The notes below the pieces were generated by a model. It did not search any database. It had not been told where the DNA came from and saw only the letters and a list, made by a program, of their open reading frames with translations. A stretch of DNA of 64,000 nucleotides from NCBI RefSeq assembly GCF_004366355.1, contig NZ_SODV01000002.1:1280768-1344767 (forward strand). Direction: 5' to 3'. This DNA is from Dinghuibacter silviterrae (lineage in GTDB: Bacteria > Bacteroidota > Bacteroidia > Chitinophagales > Chitinophagaceae). The translations under genes and the position numbers were made by a program. Of this stretch, positions 9,362 to 16,675 are shown in pieces. Positions within the stretch are counted from its first letter, which is position 1; each line of letters begins with the position of its first letter.

Positions 9362-10357
9362 TTACCTGATCAGGACTTCTCCTTTTTCCATCCGGTAGGT
9401 GCAGCCGTTCAACATACAAACGACGTCCATCACGTCTTTTATTGGCGCTCCTTTTTTAAAGGACACGGTAAACCGGGCGTTGCTGACGGCGGTGTCCAGC
9501 CTTACCGGCATCCCAAACCATCGTTCGATCCTTTCGGCGGCCTCCTTCATCGATATATTGTTAAAGATCAGTTCCCCGTTTGTCCAGGCCGACAGTTCGG
9601 TGCCGCTTACGTCTTCCAGGGTGACCATACCGTTGTACCACCGGAGTTGCCGGTCTTTTGTCAAACGCCCCAGCGCCTTGTCCCCGCTATCCACACGCAC
9701 CACTCCTTCTGCAACCGTGATCGTGACCGTTTTTGCCGTGTATGCTTCCACGTCGAAGGCAGTTCCCAACACCTGGGTGCTCAAATCACCGGTCCGCACG
9801 ACAAACGGTTTTTGCGGGTCCTTGCGGACCTCGAAAAAGGCTTCCCCTTCCAGGTGTACCTCGCGGATCGGGCCCGTGCTATAGGACAACCGGCTTCCGG
9901 CGTTCAGCCAGACGTGCGTGCTGTCCGGAAGGTAGAGGTCCTTTCGTTCGCCTTTGGCTGTGGCATAGGACAGGGCCGGGGTTTTTTCCGGCCGGGTCGC
10001 GTAGCGCCACCATAGGGCGAGGCCGGCCAGCAGGAGTACGCTGGCGGCGGCGATCCAATAGGCGCGCCTTAATTGGTGAACCGGCGCCGCAACGCCGGAG
10101 GCTGGCGCCCGCTCGCGCAACGCCGCGAGGCCCTGCCCCGCGGCATCGCCGCCGGCTGCGGCCTCCCAAATTCTCCGGTACAACCCCTCATCCACCTCCC
10201 CGGAAGGGGCCTCCTCCAGGAGCCCCTCCATACCTTCCAAGAGGTCGCCCTCCGCCTCCTTCCTATGGACCAGGTCCATCAGCTCATCGTATTCGCCGGG
10301 GGTAAGCAAGCCATGCGCCAGGGATTGTAACAAATAGTTCAGTCTGTTCCGGTCCAA
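9362..10357 (-). CDS. FecR family anti-sigma factor
   Basis: A 331-residue inner-membrane regulator. The N-terminal cytoplasmic anti-sigma part is about 1-90, one transmembrane helix is about 99-118 (YWIAAASVLLLAGLALWW), the periplasmic FecR beta domain is about 130-245 and the DUF4974-like tail about 255-331. It should hold the ECF sigma factor encoded 46 bases upstream and release it when the STN domain of SusC signals. The start is a TTG at 10357, since no ATG lies nearby and the N-terminus LNYLLQSLAHGLLTPGEYDEL fits the family from that point. The linker at about 70-92 is Ala/Gly/Arg-rich and encoded by a GC-rich stretch (10081-10150), one of several such inserts in this window. Confidence 0.92.
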   Translation of the reverse strand: MDRNRLNYLLQSLAHGLLTPGEYDELMDLVHRKEAEGDLLEGMEGLLEEAPSGEVDEGLYRRIWEAAAGGDAAGQGLAALRERAPASGVAAPVHQLRRAYWIAAASVLLLAGLALWWRYATRPEKTPALSYATAKGERKDLYLPDSTHVWLNAGSRLSYSTGPIREVHLEGEAFFEVRKDPQKPFVVRTGDLSTQVLGTAFDVEAYTAKTVTITVAEGVVRVDSGDKALGRLTKDRQLRWYNGMVTLEDVSGTELSAWTNGELIFNNISMKEAAERIERWFGMPVRLDTAVSNARFTVSFKKGAPIKDVMDVVCMLNGCTYRMEKGEVLIR

Positions 10358-10403
10358 AGTCGGGATGGTTTACAGGGTATACACCTCAACGGGAGGTTTA
10401 GGA

Positions 10404-10931
10404 CTAGTGGTGTAAAAAATTTTTGCGCATCATCTTTAGCGCCGCGAGGAGGTGGTTCTTGACGGTGTGGGGAGAAATGTGCATCCGTTCGGAGATCTGG
10501 TCAAAGGTCAATCCCTCAAAACGGCTGAGCCGGAAAACCTGTTGTTGTTGGGGAGGCAGGGTGAGCAACACCTGTTCGGTGTGCCGGCGGAGGTCGTTGT
10601 GTAGGATGGTGTGCTCTGTGTCGTTGCAGTGCTGCTGTAACCGCTGGAAAAAACGCCGCCGGGCGTTAAGCCCATGGGTTTGTTTTCGTAAAGCGTTCAG
10701 CGTTAAGTTTTTGGCAGTCCTGAAAAGATAGGCTTCCAAAGATTGCCGCTCGTCCAGGCCTTCCCGGTGCTGCCAGACCGCGAGGAATGCTTCCTGAACC
10801 ACGTCCTCGCTGGGGGCCTTGTCCTTGAGAAAGTACTGCACAAAACACGTCAGTCGGGAACCGTACAAAACGAAGAGCTCGTGAAAAGCCCTTTCATCGC
10901 TTTGTCGCAGCCGGAGCGTTAGTTCTGTCAT
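10404..10931 (-). CDS. ECF-type RNA polymerase sigma-70 factor
   Basis: A 175-residue extracytoplasmic-function sigma factor of the FecI/SusC-associated type. Region 2 is visible at about 5-75 (DERAFHELFVLYGSRLTCFV, EDVVQEAFLAVWQHRE, AYLFRTAKNLTLNALR). Region 4 with its helix-turn-helix is at about 115-170 (LTLPPQQQQVFRLSRFEG, DQISERMHISPHTVKNHL). It should direct transcription of the downstream susCD operon and be restrained by FecR. I chose the ATG at 10931 over the in-frame GTG at 10943. The gene order sigma, fecR, susC, susD on one strand is the standard self-contained regulatory unit of Bacteroidota glycan-uptake loci. Confidence 0.94.
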   Translation of the reverse strand: MTELTLRLRQSDERAFHELFVLYGSRLTCFVQYFLKDKAPSEDVVQEAFLAVWQHREGLDERQSLEAYLFRTAKNLTLNALRKQTHGLNARRRFFQRLQQHCNDTEHTILHNDLRRHTEQVLLTLPPQQQQVFRLSRFEGLTFDQISERMHISPHTVKNHLLAALKMMRKNFLHH

Positions 10932-10967
10932 GTCGGAGGGCACTGGTGCAGTCGTTTGAAAATAAAA

Positions 10968-12269
10968 TTAACGGTTTTCCCTGATTTCCTTTAGTGTTTT
11001 GCCCTTGTCGTGGCGTAGCCGCTCAACTTTCGAAACGCCCACCCGCTGGGAATGATAGATACCCGAATGACCGCTGAAATAATACGCCGTGAAACAAACG
11101 ATCGCATAATACAGGACGTTATCCGCACCAAAGAGTTCCACCCCCATGAGGGTGCAGGCGATCGGGGTATTGGTGGCCCCCGCAAAGACCGCGATAAAAC
11201 CCAGTCCCGCCATCAGGTCGACCGGTGCGCCGCAAAGCGTGGCGAGGGTGTTGCCCAGCGCCGCCCCGATAAAGAACAGGGGCGTCACTTCGCCACCCTT
11301 GAAACCCGTGCCCAGGGTAATCGCGGTAAAAAGCAATTTCCACAGCCAGCTCCACGGCGTCGCGCCCCCGGCCAGGAAACAGGAAGGTATGGTAACCGAA
11401 TGGGCATACTTACCCATTACGCCGAGGCTTAGGTAGTCTTCCGTACCTAAGAGGTAGGTCAACCCGATGATGAGCAGGCCGCCGGCAACGGGTATTGCCC
11501 ACGCCGGGCGTATCCACTTCTTACCGGCATTTTTGATCGTGTGACAGGTCTCCGCAAAAGCAAACCCCGCCAGCCCGAACGCGACACCCGAGCCGATGAC
11601 TTTGACCAATAAGAAGAAATCGAAGTGAAAAGCCGTACCGATGTGGTAGGCGGTGTGGTGTATTCCCCAGGCGCGACAGGTGACGTCGGCCAGGACACTC
11701 GCCATCAGGCAGGGCAAAAGGGCATCAAACCGGATACGGCCAAGGGTCAGCACCTCCAGGGCAAAGACGGCGCCGGCGACCGGCGTTCCGAAGACGGCAC
11801 CAAAACCCGCGGCGATGCCCGTCGTGAGCACGATGCGCACATCCCCGGGGGTCAGCCGGAACAGCCGTGCGAAAAATTGCGCCACGCTTCCCCCGATCTG
11901 CACCGCCGTGCCTTCCCGCCCCGCCGAGCCCCCGAACAAGTGTGTCATGACGGTGGTCACCAGCACCAGGGGCGCCATCCGGGCAGGTACCCCGCCTCCG
12001 GGCTCGTGGATTTCGTCCATGATCAGGTTGTTCCCGGCTTCCGCATTTTTACCTAAGTATCGGTATAACCCATAAATGACGACACCCGCCACCGGCAGGA
12101 GGAACAATAACCAGTCGTGCGCAAAGCGGAAACGGACACTCCAGTCCAGCAGCCAGAGAAATAAGGCTACCAGCGAGCCCGCGACGAGCGCAATAGGAAT
12201 GACCAAAAGGGTCCAGCGGAATAAATGGGTAACGACAAAAAGCTGTTCGAACTTCGTTTTTGGGCGCAT
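10968..12269 (-). CDS. ClC family chloride channel / H+/Cl- antiporter
   Basis: A 433-residue multi-pass ClC protein that moves chloride, in many bacteria in exchange for protons. The selectivity-filter loop reads [14 protein letters not shown] with the gating glutamate at residue 119; the usual GREGP has Thr for Pro here. The internal proton glutamate region is [16 protein letters not shown] (Glu172). The first filter loop is GGGVP rather than GSGIP. The ATG at 12269 is preferred over the longer frame beginning at 12395 because AGGAG lies just upstream and the conserved region begins soon after. A perfect 19-base palindrome (12279-12297) sits immediately upstream and may control it. Close relatives in Bacteroidota have no fixed partner gene. 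Confidence 0.9.
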   Translation of the reverse strand: MRPKTKFEQLFVVTHLFRWTLLVIPIALVAGSLVALFLWLLDWSVRFRFAHDWLLFLLPVAGVVIYGLYRYLGKNAEAGNNLIMDEIHEPGGGVPARMAPLVLVTTVMTHLFGGSAGREGTAVQIGGSVAQFFARLFRLTPGDVRIVLTTGIAAGFGAVFGTPVAGAVFALEVLTLGRIRFDALLPCLMASVLADVTCRAWGIHHTAYHIGTAFHFDFFLLVKVIGSGVAFGLAGFAFAETCHTIKNAGKKWIRPAWAIPVAGGLLIIGLTYLLGTEDYLSLGVMGKYAHSVTIPSCFLAGGATPWSWLWKLLFTAITLGTGFKGGEVTPLFFIGAALGNTLATLCGAPVDLMAGLGFIAVFAGATNTPIACTLMGVELFGADNVLYYAIVCFTAYYFSGHSGIYHSQRVGVSKVERLRHDKGKTLKEIRENR

Positions 12270-12278
12270 AACTCCTAC

Positions 12279-12297
12279 AATATTAACACTTAATATT
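12279..12297. promoter_or_regulatory. Perfect AT-rich palindrome, candidate operator for the ClC gene
   Basis: Arms AATATTAA and TTAATATT around a CAC centre, perfect over 19 bases. The longer flanks CTACAA and TTGTAG extend it to 12275-12303 with a two-base offset. It ends 9 bases before the ClC start codon and overlaps the ribosome-binding region, where a bound repressor would block expression. It also lies in the gap shared with the divergent hydrolase gene. No regulator gene is adjacent. Confidence 0.5.
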
Positions 12298-12429
12298 TTG
12301 TAGGCGTCATCAGCCCCGCAAGGGCGGTTACCGGGGCGGACACCATCGCCCCATGGATATATTGCGTAAATATACGTTAAGATAGTGAAAGTCATTTATT
12401 ATCTTACCCTCCGACCTTGGACATTCGCT

Positions 12430-13443
12430 ATGCCAGAACAGCGCTTTGAAGAATACCTCTTTACCGCCCTGGACGGGTTCCCTTGCAGCTTATGGCGCTT
12501 GATCAAAGAGGAGGCTTCCCCGGAAGGACCGGTGCTGCTGGTGCACGGCGCGGGTGTCAGCGGAAACATCTTCAACCCGCCCACCCCCCGCAACATCATC
12601 GACGCCCTTTCGATCGCCGGGTTTGACGTCTGGCTGGAGAACTGGAGAGGCAGCATCGCCTGTCCGGCCAACCAGTGGGACCTCGACCAGGCTGCGGAAA
12701 ACGACCATCCCGTTGCCGTCCGCGAAGTATGCCGTCTCACGGGCGCCGCCAACCTGAAAGCCATCATCCATTGTCAGGGCTCCACCAGCTTTATGATCTC
12801 CGCGGTCAAAGGGCTCGTCCCACAGGTGACCACGGTCGTGACCAATGCCGTTTCGCTGCACCCCGTGGTGCCCTGGTTCTCCCGGGTCAAGCTGGAAGGC
12901 GCCCTGCCCCTGATCCAATCCGTTACGCCCTTTCTGAACCCCCGTTGGGGCGACGAGCCCGATGACGCCGTGGCCCGCTGGCTAAAACGCTGGGTAGACC
13001 TCACCCACTGGGAAAAAGATACGGAAGTCGGAAAGTTCGTCAGCTTTACTTACGGAAGCGGACACCCAGCTTTGTGGGAGCTCGCCAACCTGTCCCGCGT
13101 CGTGATGGATTGGATAAAGACCGAATTTGGAAAAGTGCCCGTCTCATTTTTCGAACACATCCGCAAGTGCGTGGCCGCCGGTCAGCTCGTCAGCGCCGAT
13201 GATTCCGTCCGGTATGCCGACCAGACACCCAAGACCGCGGCCCGGTTTGTGTTTCTGACCGGTAAAAAGAACCGGTGTTTCCTCCACGCCAGCCAGGAAA
13301 AAAGTTTTGAATACTTCAACCTCCGCCGGCCCGGCTTTCACCGCCTGTATGAATATGAGCGGTACAGCCACCTGGACATATTCCTGGGCGAACACGCCAG
13401 CCGGGACATCTTCCGCGATATCATCAGGGAACTCCAACAATAA
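12430..13443 (+). CDS. Alpha/beta-fold hydrolase with probable Cys nucleophile, first gene of lipid operon
   Basis: A 337-residue alpha/beta hydrolase. The oxyanion loop is VLLVHGAGVSGN (about 35-46). The nucleophile elbow reads IHCQGS, placing Cys115 where most family members have Ser. PHA synthases and the hydrolase parts found with cholesterol-oxidase-like proteins also use Cys. A C-terminal YSHLDIFLGE (about 309-318) offers the catalytic His. It heads seven co-directional genes with gaps of 17 bases or less. In some actinobacterial proteins a hydrolase of this kind is fused to a GMC oxidoreductase like the one at 16676, which suggests the two work on the same lipid substrate (inference). 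A GTG at 12385 would add 15 residues; I chose the ATG. Confidence 0.85.
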   Translation: MPEQRFEEYLFTALDGFPCSLWRLIKEEASPEGPVLLVHGAGVSGNIFNPPTPRNIIDALSIAGFDVWLENWRGSIACPANQWDLDQAAENDHPVAVREVCRLTGAANLKAIIHCQGSTSFMISAVKGLVPQVTTVVTNAVSLHPVVPWFSRVKLEGALPLIQSVTPFLNPRWGDEPDDAVARWLKRWVDLTHWEKDTEVGKFVSFTYGSGHPALWELANLSRVVMDWIKTEFGKVPVSFFEHIRKCVAAGQLVSADDSVRYADQTPKTAARFVFLTGKKNRCFLHASQEKSFEYFNLRRPGFHRLYEYERYSHLDIFLGEHASRDIFRDIIRELQQ

Positions 13444-13460
13444 AAACCCTTCAATTACCT

Positions 13461-14351
13461 ATGAGTATTCCAAATCGAATCAAAGCCTATACAGGCCGGT
13501 ACGCGCTGGTTGACGGCATCCCGTTTACGATGCCCGTGCGCACCGTCAACGCCCAGGCCTTTATGGCCGGTTTCTTTTGCGACTATCAAAAGGCTGCCGC
13601 GTTGCTGCCCGGCATCCAGCTCCATCCCCTGCGCCTCTGGAACGGAAAGGCCGTATTTATGGTCACGGTTGTCAACTATATCAACACCACCATCGGCAAA
13701 TACATCGAATACAGCCTGGCGCTGGCCGTCACCCGCGGCGCCCGTCCCGCTCCGCCCATGTTGCCCGCCGTTTTTATGAGCACCTATCATACCGGCCAGT
13801 TCATCCTCGACCTCCCCGTCAGCACCGAAATATCCGTAAAGGGAGGCAAGGGCATCTGGGGCATGCCCAAACACCGCGCCAGCCTCGACTTCAATGTAAC
13901 AGACGACCTCGTCTCCGCGCAATACGAAGACGCCGGTGAGTTTGCCTTCCGGATCGAGATCGAGCGCCCCAAGACCGCCCGGTTCCCCCTCAACATTATG
14001 GCCACCAACTACAGCCACTTCCGCAACATGCTCATGGCCTCGTACATCTATTTCAACGCCGGGGCCGGTATCCGTTTTGGTAAAAAAGCCAGGGGCAGCA
14101 TCTATATCGGGGAACACGCCCGCACCGCCTTCATGCGCGACATCGGCCTCGAAGGCGACCCCTTTTTCACTCTTTTTATGCCCGACGCCACCGGCGTGCT
14201 TGACGACCACTTCCAGTGTTGGTTCATGACCTACGACACGCCCCCCACCTCCGTTACACCCGAAGGCATGGAAAGCGTCATCTACCTCGGCCTCGGCGAA
14301 CAATGGCTGCCCGCACCCTCCATCACCGATTACGCCCGCTTTAAAATTTAG
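13461..14351 (+). CDS. Acetoacetate decarboxylase-fold protein
   Basis: A 296-residue protein of the acetoacetate decarboxylase (ADC) superfamily, which includes decarboxylases, dehydratases and aldolase-like enzymes that work through a lysine Schiff base. The stretch KGGKGIWGMPKHRASLDF (about 127-144) matches the active-site segment of the family, with Lys137 as the likely Schiff-base lysine. The region LPAVFMSTYHTGQ just upstream is also ADC-like. It starts 17 bases after the hydrolase. With hydrolase, patatin and cholesterol-oxidase-type genes around it, it may act on a keto-acid or enol produced by lipid oxidation (inference). True acetoacetate decarboxylase activity is unlikely to be the sole role given the context. 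Confidence 0.8.
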   Translation: MSIPNRIKAYTGRYALVDGIPFTMPVRTVNAQAFMAGFFCDYQKAAALLPGIQLHPLRLWNGKAVFMVTVVNYINTTIGKYIEYSLALAVTRGARPAPPMLPAVFMSTYHTGQFILDLPVSTEISVKGGKGIWGMPKHRASLDFNVTDDLVSAQYEDAGEFAFRIEIERPKTARFPLNIMATNYSHFRNMLMASYIYFNAGAGIRFGKKARGSIYIGEHARTAFMRDIGLEGDPFFTLFMPDATGVLDDHFQCWFMTYDTPPTSVTPEGMESVIYLGLGEQWLPAPSITDYARFKI

Positions 14352-14357
14352 GTACGC

Positions 14358-14816
14358 ATGAAAAATATACTCATCGGCTTTTCCTTTTTCACCGCCTCCA
14401 TATACATGGGCGTGATGTGGGCCCTTCACTTCTTCTGGTATCCCAGCTGGCAATACCTCAACTTAGGAAGCGTCCAGGACGCCTTTGTAGGCCCCACCAG
14501 CCGCGCCACGTCCTTTTTCACCATCCTCGTCCCCATCATGATGGTCTGTTGCATCATCCTGATCATCACCGAATGGAAAAAGCCCACCGCCTGGACCACC
14601 TGGGTCATGACCGCCGGCATCCTCGGCGCCACTCTCGTCGGTCAGCTCCTCATCATCCCCATCAACAAGACCGTCGCCGCCGGCGTCGCCGACCAGCAAA
14701 CCCTCACGACGCTTTTGGAGCGCTGGATGATGCTCAACAACGTCCGCATGGCCATTACCACGGTCATGTGGCTGGGCTGCCTCTTCTTTTGTTTGGTAAG
14801 GAAAAATAATCCCTGA
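14358..14816 (+). CDS. Four-helix membrane protein (DUF1772-like)
   Basis: A 152-residue integral membrane protein with four predicted helices: about 3-25, 53-72, 82-101 and 128-148. The layout, with polar HFFWYPSWQYLN after helix 1 and the LLERWMMLNNVRM segment before helix 4, resembles the DUF1772 / anthrone-oxygenase-like family, but I hold that weakly. It lies 6 bases after the ADC-fold gene and overlaps the next gene by one base (stop TGA, start ATG at 14816), so it is co-translated with its neighbours. Its role in the operon is unknown. A membrane scaffold or redox partner for the lipid-modifying enzymes is one guess. Confidence 0.75.
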   Translation: MKNILIGFSFFTASIYMGVMWALHFFWYPSWQYLNLGSVQDAFVGPTSRATSFFTILVPIMMVCCIILIITEWKKPTAWTTWVMTAGILGATLVGQLLIIPINKTVAAGVADQQTLTTLLERWMMLNNVRMAITTVMWLGCLFFCLVRKNNP

Positions 14817-15301
14817 TGTCCCCCGCACTCCGTTATATCAATATCGCCATCGGGGTTGTAACCGTCCTATCCGGCGCCGTCCAGACCGTGGCTCCCGCCT
14901 TTATCCTGCGTCTCGTCCACGCGGAGACGTCTGCGACGGCGACGCAGTCGTTTGCCATTGTGGGGTTTTTTATGGTGCTTTTTGGGGGATTGCTGATACA
15001 GAGCCTTGTCGGTGCGAGCCCTCGCGGCCCAGCCGCGCCGGGCGGCTCCGCTGCCGGCGAGCCTCTGCGGCCTTCGCCCCGCGCCGCGGCTCCCCTCAGC
15101 GGAGGCTCCTCCACGGCCTTCTTGCCCAGCGTCTTTTGGTGCGGCCTCCAAAAAGTCGGCGCCAGCGTCGCCGTGTTCGTCGGCATCTATCACGGCGTTT
15201 TCGGCGGCCTCGCCGCGGCAGTAGCCTCTTTCGACGGCCTGTCGGCCATACTCATTCTCGGCTACTGGTGGGCCGTCCGCCGGGCCCGAACCATCCCCTA
15301 A
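14816..15301 (+). CDS. Small membrane protein interrupted by a GC-rich Pro/Ala/Gly segment
   Basis: A 161-residue membrane protein of no recognised family with helices at about 5-27, 43-64, 110-127 and 130-152. Between helices 2 and 3 lies a hydrophilic insert of about 35 residues (66-101, beginning GASPRGPAAPGGSAAG) rich in Pro, Ala, Gly, Arg and Ser. It is encoded by a markedly GC-richer DNA stretch (15010-15115). Without it the protein would be a compact four-helix unit of about 125 residues, comparable to its upstream neighbour. The insert keeps the frame. It starts one base inside the previous stop codon and ends 10 bases before the patatin gene. Confidence 0.75.
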   Translation: MSPALRYINIAIGVVTVLSGAVQTVAPAFILRLVHAETSATATQSFAIVGFFMVLFGGLLIQSLVGASPRGPAAPGGSAAGEPLRPSPRAAAPLSGGSSTAFLPSVFWCGLQKVGASVAVFVGIYHGVFGGLAAAVASFDGLSAILILGYWWAVRRARTIP

Positions 15302-15311
15302 CGCGCACCTC

Positions 15312-16673
15312 ATGTCCCTCCTCGACCCCAACGCTCCTTATCGTCGCTCCCTCGTCCTGGCCGGGGGCGGCATCCGCGTGGCCTACCACGCCGGGGTGCT
15401 CCTTGCCCTGGAGGAAGCGGGGCTTACCTTCCGGCACGTCGATGGAACTTCCGGCGGGATTTTCGGTACCGCCATGCTCGCCAGCGGCATCACCCCCACC
15501 GACGCCGCCCGGCACTGGAGACGTCTCCACCTCGGCGGCTTTATGAAACCGCTGCCTTTCTGGGACTACCTCCGCTGGGGCGCCCTCCCGGCCCTCGGCA
15601 GCGCTACCGGCGTGCGTGATAAAATATTCCCGGAGCTTGGTATCTCACCCGACCGCATCCGTTCCAACGAAGACGCGGATTTTACCTTTAACGTCTGCAA
15701 CTTCACCCAAAAGGTCCTCCAGTCCATCCCAGGGCCGGAAGTAACCGTCGACTATCTCGTCGCCGGTATTTCTCTTCCGCTCTTTATGCCCGCCGTTCCC
15801 ATCGCGGGGGAGTCCTTCCTCGACGGTGTCTGGATCAAGGACGCCAACCTCACGGAGGCCTATAACCGCGGGGCCGAGGAAGTCTGGCTTGTCTGGTGCA
15901 TCGGCAATACCCCCACCTACCGTTCCGGCCTTTTCCATCAGTACGTCCACATGATCGAGATCGCCGCGAACGGCGCCCTTTTCGAGGAAATGGACCAGCT
16001 CTTCGCCCGCGCGGCCCGCGAGGGGCGGGCTTTCCGCATACACGTCCTTGCGCCCGAGTATGCGCTTCCGCTCGACCCGGACTTCGTTACCGGCAAGATC
16101 GATGCGGATACGCTGATCAATATGGGGTACGCGGAGGCGAAGCGATACCTTGCGCACCCGCGGGCCCTGACGGGCGCGCAGCGCGGCAATCCCGCGGTCT
16201 ACGCCGCGTCCACGGCCATGCGCGAACCCGGCCCCGCCCTTCACTTCCGGCAGCAGTTTCGCGGGCGGCTCGCGGGGCGGGAGCGGCAGGTCAACCTGGG
16301 CTTTTTTCTGCGGCCCACGGGGCCCCAGCTTTTTGGGTCGCTGGTGTGGGACAAAGACAAGACGGTGTCGGGTTTTGACGTCACCGCGAGCATCCCGGCG
16401 CCGGGGCAGTGTGCCCTCTCTTTTCGCTGTCTCGTAGACGGGCAGGAATACACCGTCGAGGTCCATCTGAACATGAGGGCCTTGTCGTCCGCTTCTGTAA
16501 CGCTTTGGAAGGACCGGCAGGTGGCTGGTAGCGCACAGCTTTATCAATCCTTCGGACAGCGCCTGCGCAACCGGTGGTTCGCGTATGTCATCGGGGTAGA
16601 CGGGGTGTTTGCCCGGATAAAAGCGCGGCAGCAACTAAAGGCTATTTTCACCCAAAAACCTATAGCACCATAG
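15312..16673 (+). CDS. Patatin-like phospholipase with C-terminal extension
   Basis: A 453-residue patatin-family lipid acyl hydrolase. The glycine-rich oxyanion loop is GGGIRVAYHAG (18-28), the nucleophile motif is GTSGG with Ser47, and the catalytic aspartate lies in DGVWIKD (Asp171); these form the Ser-Asp dyad. After the patatin core (about 10-285) comes an extension (about 300-440). Its pattern (HFRQQFRGRL, GSLVWD, SFRCLVDGQEYTVEVHL, VTLWKD) resembles the C-terminal extension of the GMC oxidoreductase encoded next. No signal peptide is seen, so it should act in the cytoplasm or at the inner membrane. It is placed 2 bases before the GMC gene. It may release a fatty acyl chain that other operon products process. 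Confidence 0.88.
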   Translation: MSLLDPNAPYRRSLVLAGGGIRVAYHAGVLLALEEAGLTFRHVDGTSGGIFGTAMLASGITPTDAARHWRRLHLGGFMKPLPFWDYLRWGALPALGSATGVRDKIFPELGISPDRIRSNEDADFTFNVCNFTQKVLQSIPGPEVTVDYLVAGISLPLFMPAVPIAGESFLDGVWIKDANLTEAYNRGAEEVWLVWCIGNTPTYRSGLFHQYVHMIEIAANGALFEEMDQLFARAAREGRAFRIHVLAPEYALPLDPDFVTGKIDADTLINMGYAEAKRYLAHPRALTGAQRGNPAVYAASTAMREPGPALHFRQQFRGRLAGRERQVNLGFFLRPTGPQLFGSLVWDKDKTVSGFDVTASIPAPGQCALSFRCLVDGQEYTVEVHLNMRALSSASVTLWKDRQVAGSAQLYQSFGQRLRNRWFAYVIGVDGVFARIKARQQLKAIFTQKPIAP

Positions 16674-16675
16674 AT

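Noticed and set aside
12385-12429. GTG start for the hydrolase
   Set aside because: It adds 15 residues with no family match and no ribosome site. The ATG at 12430 fits better, though this is not certain.
13455-14453. A 332-codon minus-strand frame opposite the ADC-fold gene
   Set aside because: The opposite strand has ADC motifs and fits the operon; the minus frame has none.
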